From Aedoeadaptatus acetigenes (GTDB taxonomy: Bacteria; Bacillota; Clostridia; Tissierellales; Peptoniphilaceae), in the NCBI RefSeq assembly GCF_025566985.1, contig NZ_JAOQJD010000001.1, positions 1 to 64,000 of the forward strand: a DNA stretch of 64,000 nt, written 5' to 3'. Position 1 is the first letter of the stretch; each line of letters starts with the position of its first letter. The notes under the pieces were generated by a model. It was not told where the DNA came from and did not search any database. It was given only the letters and a program-made list of their open reading frames with translations. Made by a program: the position numbers and the translations under genes. This document shows, piece after piece, positions 33,782 through 41,470 of this stretch.

Positions 33782-34136
33782 CTTTAATAGACATATGAGT
33801 ACAAACTTCCAGGAGTCTTGGCATCGTCCCGTAGGCTTTAACTTCATTTTATTTTGTAAGGGCAGCGAACCCGTAGCATTAAGTATCTTTTACACTTTTG
33901 GTTTTATTTTCTTCCCAATCAATTTATGAACAAAATTTATAGCTGGCATTTATCTTTGTTTATGAAATCCCAATTTCCCCAAGCTCATTGCTATTCAAAA
34001 ATTTCTTGGATATACTTTTGACGACAAGTGCATTTAATTTAAAATCCATGAGAACGCCATTCATTTCATCCACGGCAATTTGACCAAATTATAAATGTGA
34101 AAGAATGGAAAAAATTTGCAGTTCAGGAGGTATGCA
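33782..34136. other. AT-rich intergenic stretch with possible gene remnants
   Basis: No intact gene is seen in these 355 bases. On the minus strand two short frames (about 34088-33970, containing MDFKLNALVV, and about 33890-33785, containing MKLKPTG and ending before a TAA) look protein-like but are broken by stops and change frame between them. They may be remains of one decayed gene, or chance. The stretch also holds the candidate promoter of the next gene. Confidence 0.3.
34018..34045 (+). promoter_or_regulatory. Candidate promoter of the TerB_N-like gene
   Basis: TTGACG (34018-34023), a 16-base spacer and TAAAAT (34040-34045), about 90 bases before the start codon. The AT-rich context makes chance matches likely. 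Confidence 0.4.
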
Positions 34137-35654
34137 ATGAAGTTCGGTGTAAGAAAGCCTAACTTAAAAAAAAGCTTTAAAGCCAGAACTACCGGCAGGT
34201 TGAAACGCTCTGTAAAAAAAGCACTTATTCCCGGTTACGGGAAAAAAGGCATGGGTTACATAAAGAATCCAAAAAAAGCTGTTTATAACAAAGTCTACAA
34301 TAAAACGACCGTCGATTTACTAAAACCTATTAAACCGGTGACCTCACCTAAGAAGATGAAAGCGAGGCAACCGAAAAAAACAAAATTTCATTACGATGCA
34401 ACGAAATCCGAAGCCGTTAAGCATGTATTGGAAAAAGAAGGCTACTCTCCTGATCAATATACGACACGGTCACCACGTCGATGGTTAAAATTTATCGCGA
34501 TTATTCTGGGGCTTGCATCATGGGGTGCCTTATTCGGTAGACATCCGAACATTTTCCTCGGCGTTTTCTACGGCATTCTCGCTTACACCGCGTATCAAAA
34601 ATCGAAGCCTCGAATAAATATTCTAACTAATCCGAAAACTGAAGCGATTATACCGACGAAAAGCCCCGTTATCACCGACGAAAATGTAGTTGATCGTTTG
34701 CCGACTTCGACCCCTAACATTTCCTATAAAGACAATGATGCAATCGCTCCAACCAAGGACAATATGGATGCTCGAAACTTACGTGAAATTGTCCCTTCAA
34801 ATGTGTTTGATCTGCTCTGGTTTTTTAATGGCCCGTATAAAAATATCGAACGAGGAACACAAACCTTCGACAATGGCTTCTACTCTTTCGAGATCAGTTT
34901 TCAATCTGAACCTTCTGCTATTAATGTGCATTTACCCATTGTTGAGGGAACAACGGATCAGAAAATTGGCTATTACCCCACTTACGACAAGCTTACTTCC
35001 GTAGAGCGTTTTACTTATTTAAAATGGCTTCAAGACATATCTCAGTCCATCGACATTTCTTACGTTTTTATTTTTTATTACGGTTTGGAGCGCTTTTTAT
35101 TTACTGAAAAAATTGAGCAAGCCGTAGAAATGATTTTTGAACTTAAAAAGTACCATTCCGAGAATCAATCTTTTAATAGCTATTCCAACGATGCTATTTT
35201 AATTGCCGCTATGATGGCAGAAAGACCCGATTGGATCGCACGCTTAAATCCTCGGTGTTTGAGCGCGCCTCTTTATGCCACAATAAAAGGTGCTGTTACG
35301 AAATGTTTCTCCACCCATGAAATAATTTTGTTTTCTAAAAAAGTTGGATGGACCAACCAACGCTATATAAAAAATGAACCTCAAAAATTTGAAGCCAACC
35401 TTGCGATTTGTTTAAAAGAAAAGTTTGGTACAATTCAATTTATGATTCAAGAGGAGCAATATAAGGAAGTTTCTGACTCTATAACAATATTCCTCGCCAA
35501 TTATTCTCTTTCCCAAGAAAGCAGGTTTTCAGAACTACCGGATATTTTAAGCCACCCGGATATTCAAAGCTCACTCTATTCCCTTTTGCAGGAAGCCCAT
35601 GAAAGAACCAAGTTACAGCTTCGTGAAGAGAGAAAGATGAAAACCACCGAGTAA
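34137..35654 (+). CDS. Membrane protein with a TerB_N-like domain
   Basis: A 505-residue protein not seen in ordinary core gene sets. Residues 1-65 are very basic and repeat Lys/Arg around KARTTGRLKR and GYGKKGMGYIKNPKKA, a pattern I associate with phage or mobile-element proteins. One or two membrane spans lie at about 117-153. Residues about 278-320 (YYPTYDKL, then YLKWLQ, then YVFIFYYGLERFLF) match the core of the TerB N-terminal domain, met in stress and defence contexts; a TerB_C part is not evident. The start ATG at 34137 is six bases after AGGAGG; an upstream in-frame TTG has no such site. The gene is visibly more AT-rich than its neighbours, which points to transfer. Function unknown. 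Confidence 0.65.
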   Translation: MKFGVRKPNLKKSFKARTTGRLKRSVKKALIPGYGKKGMGYIKNPKKAVYNKVYNKTTVDLLKPIKPVTSPKKMKARQPKKTKFHYDATKSEAVKHVLEKEGYSPDQYTTRSPRRWLKFIAIILGLASWGALFGRHPNIFLGVFYGILAYTAYQKSKPRINILTNPKTEAIIPTKSPVITDENVVDRLPTSTPNISYKDNDAIAPTKDNMDARNLREIVPSNVFDLLWFFNGPYKNIERGTQTFDNGFYSFEISFQSEPSAINVHLPIVEGTTDQKIGYYPTYDKLTSVERFTYLKWLQDISQSIDISYVFIFYYGLERFLFTEKIEQAVEMIFELKKYHSENQSFNSYSNDAILIAAMMAERPDWIARLNPRCLSAPLYATIKGAVTKCFSTHEIILFSKKVGWTNQRYIKNEPQKFEANLAICLKEKFGTIQFMIQEEQYKEVSDSITIFLANYSLSQESRFSELPDILSHPDIQSSLYSLLQEAHERTKLQLREERKMKTTE

Positions 35655-35823
35655 ATAGATTTTAATTTCGCTAACAAAGTAAAAGCATCTAAGGAATCAC
35701 TCTCCCCGAACGCTTTTTGACTTCATTTTTTCTTTATTTCCTTGCGACTATTCATTTTTTGCTTTTCATCCTCATCTGCGCTCTCTTATAAAATGAAGGA
35801 TTCAAAAAAGGCTTTTTGTCTAT
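35655..35823. other. AT-rich spacer between convergent genes
   Basis: No gene, clear terminator or repeat is seen in this stretch between the TerB_N-like gene (plus) and the 58-residue ORF (minus). It is rich in A/T and pyrimidine runs. Confidence 0.3.
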
Positions 35824-36000
35824 TTAAAACATAATGATCATTTCTCCCCTTCTCAATCTTTCATCTTGCTCCGCAACGATTTTCATGTATTCATCTTTTA
35901 AATCTTTCGGTGTATCTTCTTTCAAGACTATGTATTTATAGCCGTGCTCAGTCCTCGCTTTTTTCTCAGTTAAATAGGGATGAAATTTAGGCTCCATCAT
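35824..36000 (-). CDS. Small unidentified protein (58 residues)
   Basis: An unrecognised small ORF on the minus strand, starting with a double ATG at 36000/35997 and ending in TAA at 35824. A perfect AGGAGG (36008-36013) lies seven bases before the first ATG, in the 15-base gap after the ADP-ribosylglycohydrolase stop, so it is almost certainly co-transcribed with it. The protein is charged (about a third Lys, Arg, Asp or Glu), starts MMEPKFHPYL, and has the central segment EHGYKYIVLKEDTP followed by a probable amphipathic helix. No membrane span, signal peptide or Cys is present. I do not recognise the family. Confidence 0.6.
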   Translation of the reverse strand: MMEPKFHPYLTEKKARTEHGYKYIVLKEDTPKDLKDEYMKIVAEQDERLRRGEMIIMF

Positions 36001-36015
36001 TGTATTGCCTCCTTT

Positions 36016-36786
36016 TTATTTATTTAAAATCGAGTCGATAAGCCCTTTATTTTTCAGCGCATCAATCCATTCCTTCGGGATGCTGTCGTAGCCGTACACA
36101 ATCCCCGCCAAGCCGCCCACCACCGCAGCGGTGGTGTCCGTATCGTCGCCGAGGTTCACCGCTGTAAGCACGGCTTCTGTGTAGGATGTGGTATTTAATA
36201 AACACCAAATCGAGGCTTCCAATGTGTGCAAGACGAAACCGGTGGACTGAATATCGTCCACGCTTTTGTTTTTGATCTCATCTCGCGCAACCGGTTCTTT
36301 GCGAATCAATTGCCGCGCCAGATGCACGTAGTCGACACAGGCGTCCGCGGAGAGTTTGTGGGCGTGGGTAATGGCGGAGGCGGCTCGGATCTCCTCGTCT
36401 GTCGCCTCAGTAAATGCCAAGGGCAAAATGCGCATCAAGGAACCGTTGCCGTTTGCGTGGTAATCGTCGAGCCCCTGCCCTCGTTCCAAGGCGATGCGGG
36501 TCGTGGTGCCGACATCGAAGGTCTCGCCGTTGGCGGTGTAGGCATCTCTATGGAGCCAATCGCAAAACCGCCTCCGCATATCCTCGCAGTCGATGCGGCC
36601 CGTCTCTTTAATCGAATCCAATGTGGCCAGAGTCATACTCGTGTCGTCGGACCAGGTGCCCGGTGCCTGATTCCACGAGCCGTAGCCGGTCATTTCTTTG
36701 CAGGTGAATGTTCCGCGTTTTTTAAATTCGAAAGGAACGCCCAGGGCATCGCCGACAGCTAAACCGTATATTGCTGATTTCAACAT
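36016..36786 (-). CDS. ADP-ribosylglycohydrolase family protein
   Basis: A 256-residue DraG/ARH-type enzyme, removing ADP-ribose from proteins or other acceptors. The metal-binding segments are all present: the N-terminal GDALGVPFEF, GTWSDDTSM (first acidic cluster), HANGNGSLMRILPLA, and near the end NLGDDTDTTAAVVGGLAG (second acidic cluster). The start is the ATG at 36786, eight bases after GAGGAG; an in-frame GTG overlaps that site. No ADP-ribosyltransferase is seen in the window. It is followed by a 58-residue ORF in the same transcript. Position next to the AT-rich island makes an accessory origin possible, although its composition is like the core genes. Confidence 0.92.
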   Translation of the reverse strand: MLKSAIYGLAVGDALGVPFEFKKRGTFTCKEMTGYGSWNQAPGTWSDDTSMTLATLDSIKETGRIDCEDMRRRFCDWLHRDAYTANGETFDVGTTTRIALERGQGLDDYHANGNGSLMRILPLAFTEATDEEIRAASAITHAHKLSADACVDYVHLARQLIRKEPVARDEIKNKSVDDIQSTGFVLHTLEASIWCLLNTTSYTEAVLTAVNLGDDTDTTAAVVGGLAGIVYGYDSIPKEWIDALKNKGLIDSILNK

Positions 36787-36948
36787 TTGATCCACTCCTC
36801 TGTTTTTAGTTCGATCATTTTCGTTAGCTCTGTTGTTAGTTTACCATTTTTACGGCCGTCGTCCTATGGGCGGCGCTTTACTTATCTAATCACTGCATAT
36901 GACCTAACTTCTTCATCTGTATAAAGCAAATTTCCCGAATTTCTCCAC

Positions 36949-36971
36949 AAAAAAACCGCCCTCAGGCGGTT
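36949..36971 (-). terminator. Terminator of the efp-CD1247 operon
   Basis: Arms AACCGCC (36954-36960) and GGCGGTT (36965-36971), loop CTCA, followed on the minus strand by seven T. Confidence 0.88.
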
Positions 36972-36977
36972 CATTTC

Positions 36978-37313
36978 TTATTCAGCTTCGTCTTCGGATA
37001 CTTCGATATCTTCGAACATTTCCTCGGCGGTTTCCGGGTAGGTTTCGAAGAAGTCGAAATCGTCCAGATCAAAGTCATCGTAGTCGTCAAAATCGTCGTC
37101 TTCGTAGACATAGTCTTCCAATTCGGCCAAGTCTTCTTCTACGACGTCGACATAGCTTTCCATGTCTTCGAATTTTTCATCGACGACTTCTGCCAATTCC
37201 GCGACCACGTCGACGAGTTCCAATAGAATTTGGCCTTCTTTCGACGATTCTTCCAGTCCCAATCCATCTGCTAAACCTTGAACATAAGCGATGCGTTGCA
37301 AAATGTTTTTCAT
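36978..37313 (-). CDS. CD1247-like acidic protein
   Basis: A 111-residue protein whose first half (LQRIAYVQGLADGLGLEESSKEGQ, then a helical LVDVVAELAEVVDEKF) matches the N-terminal domain known from CD1247 of Clostridioides. Later parts are extremely acidic, with runs of Asp and Tyr/Phe (residues about 68-90). Role unknown. It follows efp by 14 bases and precedes a terminator, so it is co-transcribed with the elongation factor, an order seen in several Clostridia. Confidence 0.82.
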   Translation of the reverse strand: MKNILQRIAYVQGLADGLGLEESSKEGQILLELVDVVAELAEVVDEKFEDMESYVDVVEEDLAELEDYVYEDDDFDDYDDFDLDDFDFFETYPETAEEMFEDIEVSEDEAE

Positions 37314-37327
37314 GGTTGCCTCCTTGG

Positions 37328-37885
37328 CTAAATTCTGGACATATATTCGCCGGAACGCGTGTCTATGCGAATAACATCTCCCCGATCAACAAACAAGGGT
37401 ACAAGTAGGGTGAATCCTGTCTCAACCGTTGCGGGTTTCGTCGCGCCGGAAGTGGTATCGCCCTTGACGCCGGGCTCGGTTTCCGTTACTTCCAATTCGA
37501 CAAAGTTTTCCGGGGTGACGTTAAAAGGCTTGCCTTGATAGATTTGGATTGTCGCCATGTCGTTTTCGCGCATAAAGTTTAATGCATTTTCCACGAATTC
37601 CTTTTCGATGGGCATTTGTTCGTAAGTTTCGGTGTCCATAAAGTAGTAAAGCGCGCCATCAGAATACAAGTATTGCATTTGCTTGGTTTCGATTACGGCA
37701 CTTTCAAACTTTTCCGAGGGATTGAAGGTGGTTTCCTTCGCACCGCCGTTTAAAACCGAACGAATTTTAGCACGAACGAAGGCCGCACCTTTTCCCGGTT
37801 TAACGTGTTGAAAATCCACGACTTGGTAGACGTCTCCGTCCATAACAAAAGTTACACCTTTTCTAAAATCACCAGCTGAGATCAT
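37328..37885 (-). CDS. efp: Elongation factor P
   Basis: Translation factor that rescues ribosomes stalled at proline runs, 185 residues with three beta-barrel domains: KOW-like (DFRKGVTFVMDGDVYQVVDFQHVKPGKGAAF), the central OB domain, and the C-terminal domain ending RSGEYMSRI. The loop KPGKGAAF carries the Lys that is modified in some lineages. A strong promoter lies 30 bases upstream. The neighbouring pilus-like protein at 40-41.5 kb has a Pro-rich linker, but no direct link is implied. Confidence 0.97.
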   Translation of the reverse strand: MISAGDFRKGVTFVMDGDVYQVVDFQHVKPGKGAAFVRAKIRSVLNGGAKETTFNPSEKFESAVIETKQMQYLYSDGALYYFMDTETYEQMPIEKEFVENALNFMRENDMATIQIYQGKPFNVTPENFVELEVTETEPGVKGDTTSGATKPATVETGFTLLVPLFVDRGDVIRIDTRSGEYMSRI

Positions 37886-37914
37886 AATTTCCTCCTTAAT
37901 TGTACTGCCTATTT

Positions 37915-37943
37915 ATTATATCAAATTGAAAAATAACCCACAA
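37915..37943 (-). promoter_or_regulatory. efp promoter
   Basis: Minus strand TTGTGG (37943-37938), 17-base spacer and perfect TATAAT (37920-37915), about 30 bases before the efp start. Confidence 0.6.
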
Positions 37944-37959
37944 GATGTGACCCGCCGCC

Positions 37960-38859
37960 TTAGTAAAGCTTTTTTAATCGGTAGCCGCTCGGCTTTATGA
38001 AGTCGTCGAAAAAATAAAAGGATTGTTCCACGAGACGTGGTTGGAAATTGGCGCGGATCGGCCCGGTATTTTCGCCGATGAGAAGCCCGTCCACGACCAT
38101 TTGTCCTTCCACGGCCGCCCCGGGTTCGCGAATCAATACGCCTTTGACGTGGACGTCTCCTTTTAGGGACGATCCTTTTTTCAGCCAAAGGACGCCGCTT
38201 ACCTCCAGCGGGTTTTTCGTTTCCACGGCGCTTTCTATTTCCCAACGAAGTTTTTCCGTGTTTTCGAATAGGGGAATTTCCTGATTTTCTTCCGTTACCT
38301 GCACAAGTTCTCCGTCTTTTTGCTTCTGGAGCGGCTCCCGTGTGATGACGGAACGAACGCCCGCTTCAGGCGGTTTTGTAAAGCTCTCGGCGAGCATGGG
38401 CTGCCACGCCTCGTAGACGCCGGCATTTTTCATTTCTTCCACGCTGAGCACGCCGTCTTCTTGAATGAAAAGGGGATTCACGCCGTCGAAACGCAGATTT
38501 GCCTTGGCGCCGATACCCTTGTATGTGCAGGAAATTTCCAGTTTGACGGCGGTATAGCTTCCCTTTTCCGCTACGCAGGACAGACGGGGATGTTCGTCTG
38601 ATACATCGTCCATGGAGACGGCCGGCAAATGATAACTTCCGCCTAATTGAATGACGTCGATGATCTTTTTTTTACTGACGCCTTCGTTGGCCAAATACGC
38701 CAACGACTCGGCGTAATAGGAGGCCTGCTTTTCGTCTTTTTCCGCGCCGAGTAAAAGCAAATTGTCTTCTATGCGGGAAAAAATCACCAAGGACAGGAGG
38801 CTGATCACTGCAAAGATAAAGACGGCCATCAGGGCGATGGAGCCGCGCCGCCTACTCAT
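37960..38859 (-). CDS. PilX-like pilus assembly protein
   Basis: A 299-residue protein with a short basic start (MSRRRGS), one hydrophobic span at about 8-27 and a large exported part with no clear family match. The span is followed by the helix ADKDEKQASYYAESLAYLANEG-like pattern (EKDEKQASYYAESLA), reminiscent of minor pilins of the PilX type, where the N-terminal helix packs into the pilus. A late segment (about 205-270) has beta-helix-like repeats (SGVLWLKKGSSLKG, VHVKGVLI, VVDGLLIGE), as in bactofilin-like folds. The ATG at 38859, after AGGGGG, overlaps the upstream gene by eight bases; an in-frame ATG 12 codons earlier is less likely. Confidence 0.6.
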   Translation of the reverse strand: MSRRRGSIALMAVFIFAVISLLSLVIFSRIEDNLLLLGAEKDEKQASYYAESLAYLANEGVSKKKIIDVIQLGGSYHLPAVSMDDVSDEHPRLSCVAEKGSYTAVKLEISCTYKGIGAKANLRFDGVNPLFIQEDGVLSVEEMKNAGVYEAWQPMLAESFTKPPEAGVRSVITREPLQKQKDGELVQVTEENQEIPLFENTEKLRWEIESAVETKNPLEVSGVLWLKKGSSLKGDVHVKGVLIREPGAAVEGQMVVDGLLIGENTGPIRANFQPRLVEQSFYFFDDFIKPSGYRLKKLY

Positions 38860-39373
38860 ATGACCCCCTGAAGGCGACGACGCGCTTCGATTCACCGCCG
38901 CATCTCAGGCGGATCACGAGGCAATCGTCTTTCTTCTCAAAGCTGAGCCCATCTACATGCCTCAGTATGACGGTTTGTGTGCCTTGTTTTACGTTCAAAC
39001 GGTTGATGGGATATTTGATGTGGCTGTGATCGGCGAAACGCGATAATTTGTCGCCTTCAAAGATATAGCTCACCACTTTGTGCCCCTCTTCTCCCGGCTC
39101 GCGAACGTAAAATTGGACGTAATTCTCTCCGATTCGATAGATGCTGTCGGCCCCAAGAAGCTCATCCACCATGCTGTTTAAGGCGAAGCTTACGTCGTTC
39201 TCGCGATTGATGCGGCCGGCGAAGGCGGCGGCGCCGTTCAGTCCGCTGAATAAAATTTGGCTAAGTAATGCGATGAGTACGGCGCCGATGGCCATAGCCA
39301 ACAGGAGTTCAAGGAGTGTAAAGGCTTTTTTTCGGTCGGAGGGACACCAAGAGGCTTTTCCCCGTCTTCTCAT
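38852..39373 (-). CDS. Type 4 pilin-like protein (prepilin motif)
   Basis: A 173-residue pilin-like protein. A short basic leader of about 17 residues ends in DRKKA, and the mature part would start FTLLELLLAMAIG, with the Glu at +5 typical of type IV pilins and Ala instead of Gly at -1. The C-terminal part is beta-rich (YVQFYVREPG and VILRHVDGLSFEKKDDCLVIRL). The ATG follows GGAGGTG by four bases and lies 65 bases inside the preceding prepilin gene in another frame; no later start precedes the motif. It resembles PilW/ComGF-class minor pilins. Confidence 0.75.
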   Translation of the reverse strand: MRRRGKASWCPSDRKKAFTLLELLLAMAIGAVLIALLSQILFSGLNGAAAFAGRINRENDVSFALNSMVDELLGADSIYRIGENYVQFYVREPGEEGHKVVSYIFEGDKLSRFADHSHIKYPINRLNVKQGTQTVILRHVDGLSFEKKDDCLVIRLRCGGESKRVVAFRGSYE

Positions 39374-39626
39374 CGAACACCTCCACTTTCTCCAATTGAT
39401 CGTCGTAGCTCGAGACGACGACGTGCATTCCGGGCTCCGCCTTATCTTCGTAGGCCATGTATGATTCCATGGTGTTGACGCTTCGATTGAGCCTGTCCCG
39501 CTTCGTATTTTGTTCGTTTAATTGCTTGAAGCTGCCTCCCAAAAAGGCGCTGAGCATGACGGTAACCAGCGCGATAATGGCGGCGGCCACCATGACTTCA
39601 AGCAAAGTGAAGCTAGCTTTCTTCAT
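39309..39626 (-). CDS. Small type 4 pilin-like protein
   Basis: A 105-residue protein with a four-residue leader (MKKAS) and the N-terminal helix FTLLEVMVAAAIIALVTVMLSA. Glu at +5 is present; the -1 residue is Ser, which is rare for prepilin peptidases. The rest is a short helix and a few strands (GMHVVVSSYDDQLEKVEVFD). GGAGAG precedes the ATG. It overlaps the gene before by 14 bases and the gene after by 65. Probably a minor pilin of the PilV/GspI kind. Confidence 0.72.
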   Translation of the reverse strand: MKKASFTLLEVMVAAAIIALVTVMLSAFLGGSFKQLNEQNTKRDRLNRSVNTMESYMAYEDKAEPGMHVVVSSYDDQLEKVEVFDEKTGKSLLVSLRPKKSLYTP

Positions 39627-40056
39627 CGGCTCTCTCCATTCGAATGCGTCCGTTTACCGGCGCCACGATGACGTTAAAGGCCGTTTTCCCGACGCGAAAG
39701 GTGATCGTGCCGCTATTGGACGGCCTGCCCGACGGGCTGAATGAAATAATATTCCCACCTTGCGCTGTATTGGATTCGACGAAAATCAAATCGTCTTCGT
39801 AGGGCACGGTTTTTTCAATTTCATCATATTGAATCATGTATCTGTCGTCTTTAAAAAGCATTTTCGTGTGGGAGCGCGTAATCATGGCGCGCTTTCTCAA
39901 GTCGCTGAGCTCCCCTGTGATGGTATGAATTTGGCGTTCAGCTTTAAATCGCCGAACGCCTCTCATTCCCATGACGCCGATGGTGATGAGGACCGCCACA
40001 ATGGCGATGACACAAATCAGTTCCACAAGGGTCATGGCTTTTAATTTAGTTTTCAT
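39613..40056 (-). CDS. GspH/FimT-like pseudopilin
   Basis: A 147-residue pilin-like protein with leader MKTKLKA and the segment MTLVELICVIAIVAVLITIGVM; Ala is at -1 and Glu at +5. The globular part (QIHTITGELSDLRKRAMITRSHTKMLF, then GGNIISFSPSGRPSNSGTITF-like) has the beta pattern of GspH/FimT pseudopilins. It overlaps the PilO-like gene by 11 bases and the next prepilin by 14, so all five genes are coupled. Confidence 0.8.
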   Translation of the reverse strand: MKTKLKAMTLVELICVIAIVAVLITIGVMGMRGVRRFKAERQIHTITGELSDLRKRAMITRSHTKMLFKDDRYMIQYDEIEKTVPYEDDLIFVESNTAQGGNIISFSPSGRPSNSGTITFRVGKTAFNVIVAPVNGRIRMERADEES

Positions 40057-41452
40057 TCGATAGGATTTGAATGTTTCGAATGGCCATCACTTCGCTTACG
40101 CCGCCTTGATCCGTAAAGGTGTAGCGAAGTTGATTGACGCGAATCGTACCGTCCATGCCGTTTAAGGGGAAGAAAATACGATAGAATCCGTCGCCTAAAT
40201 CCTCTTTGCGCAGGGGAAGAACTTCCTTGCTGTTTCCTTCCTCGTCGGCCAAGATCAGGCTGTAAATGCCTTCGGTCTTCGCACCGTCGGATACGTCGAT
40301 GCTGAATTCATGGCCGTTTTTCGGCAGATAGAATCCGCCAGTGTCCATGATGACGACGCGCTTCGGCGCTTCTTGGCCCTCTGCCTTCATAGGCGTTTCG
40401 AATTTCACGTCGAGAATTTGATAGGCCTTGTCCACGTTGCGGTCCGTTTGCGTCTCCAGTACCACGGGCATGCCCTCATCCATGGAAGCCGACAAGAAAC
40501 AATCGAAGGCCGAGTACGTCGTCAAGGCCGGCGCCAAGTTGACGGTATCTTTCGTCTTCGGCGGCGTTTCCGATTGAGGCTTCACTTGGGGTTTCGGCTG
40601 TTCTGCCGGTTTTGTGCTCGGTGTTGTCGTATGGGATGTAGACGGTGCCGTCCTGGGCGGCGCGACGGGCGTCGTCGTGTGGGATGTGGACGGCGCGACA
40701 GGCGTGGTCGTGCGGGACGTAGACGGGTAGACCGGGCGCCACGTAGATGTAGACGAAGAGGAGCTCGAAGGCGCCGTGGCCGTGCCGGTGCCCGTTGCAG
40801 GGGTCGCCGTCGTGTCCGGCGCGGCAGGCGCTGTGGCCTCCGGCGCCGGCGTGTCGAAGGTTTTCGACGATAGGCTGTTGTCCACGATGTCGTAGGGAAT
40901 GGACAGGCGAATGGATGTGGCCTCCACATCCGAGGGATCTTTGTTGTAGCTGATGGAATCGATGTTCAGCTTATAGGATACGCCTTGCAGGGTTTCCAAA
41001 TACTGGCTCAACACGTCGGTGGAGCCGCTGTGTTCCACGACCAAGTTCATGAGCCCTGAATTTTCACCGTCGGGCACCACTTCTTCGCTGGTTATTTCCA
41101 CATTGGGATCCGACGCGATGTCGTTGGCTACGGCCTGTTCCACTTCCGTTTCTTTTAGTGTAGGTTTTTCATCGGCAAAGGCCGCTCCGTCCCCTTCTTG
41201 AGCGTGAGCCACAGCCGGCGTGGCGTTTAACGCCGCTCGAAGGGCGTCCTGCTGAGCCTTTGGCGCGTGAATAAAGGCGCCGTAGCCCGTACCCGATGCC
41301 GCCAAAATAAGCACCGCCGCTAAAGCCGCCTGTTCTTTTTTAGAAAAGTTTCCTTCTTTTATTCGATTAATTGTGTTTTTAATATAAGGCTTCATCTCGC
41401 TGTTTCGTTCGGGAATATCCCCCTTGCGCGAAGATAAAAAATCAAGTTTCAC
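40046..41452 (-). CDS. PilO-like pilus protein with Thr/Pro/Ser-rich linker
   Basis: A 468-residue single-span protein heading the pilus-like operon. A basic cytoplasmic part of about 40 residues precedes the span (about 41-62). Residues about 133-190 (LMNLVVEHSGSTDVLSQYLETL, then INSIS-like strands) resemble the PilO ferredoxin-like fold. Residues 200-300 are a low-complexity Thr/Ser/Pro linker with tandem TSHTTTPVAP units, and about 310-468 form a second beta-rich domain of unknown kind. The start is a GTG at 41452 after AGAGGTGA; an ATG 20 codons later lacks a good site. A strong promoter precedes it. Annotation as PilO-like is tentative. Confidence 0.55.
   Translation of the reverse strand: MKLDFLSSRKGDIPERNSEMKPYIKNTINRIKEGNFSKKEQAALAAVLILAASGTGYGAFIHAPKAQQDALRAALNATPAVAHAQEGDGAAFADEKPTLKETEVEQAVANDIASDPNVEITSEEVVPDGENSGLMNLVVEHSGSTDVLSQYLETLQGVSYKLNIDSISYNKDPSDVEATSIRLSIPYDIVDNSLSSKTFDTPAPEATAPAAPDTTATPATGTGTATAPSSSSSSTSTWRPVYPSTSRTTTPVAPSTSHTTTPVAPPRTAPSTSHTTTPSTKPAEQPKPQVKPQSETPPKTKDTVNLAPALTTYSAFDCFLSASMDEGMPVVLETQTDRNVDKAYQILDVKFETPMKAEGQEAPKRVVIMDTGGFYLPKNGHEFSIDVSDGAKTEGIYSLILADEEGNSKEVLPLRKEDLGDGFYRIFFPLNGMDGTIRVNQLRYTFTDQGGVSEVMAIRNIQILSNEN
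40613..40726 (-). repeat. Tandem repeat coding for TSHTTTPVAP units
   Basis: Degenerate tandem units within the PilO-like gene (residues 243-280). Three copies of ST-S-(R/H)-TTTP are visible, two followed by VAP, with variable spacers. It probably arose by slippage and would vary in length among strains; it could be a glycosylated stalk. Confidence 0.7.
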
Positions 41453-41470
41453 ACCATCACCTCTTCAAAT

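Noticed and set aside
33499..33798. Second plus-strand ORF overlapping the stalk-domain gene
   Set aside because: It lies in another frame over the linker and C-terminal module and runs through the terminator; no ribosome binding site.
34137..35654. Complete defence island around the TerB_N-like gene
   Set aside because: No helicase, nuclease, methylase or toxin partner is found next to it, and the flanks are core genes; a single odd gene does not make a system.
40613..40726. CRISPR-like or regulatory repeat
   Set aside because: The units are short, degenerate, in frame and translate to a Thr/Pro linker; there are no spacers.
40310..40873. Arg-rich plus-strand ORF of 187 codons
   Set aside because: It is the antisense frame of the Thr/Pro/Ser-rich linker of the PilO-like gene; the odd composition follows from that.
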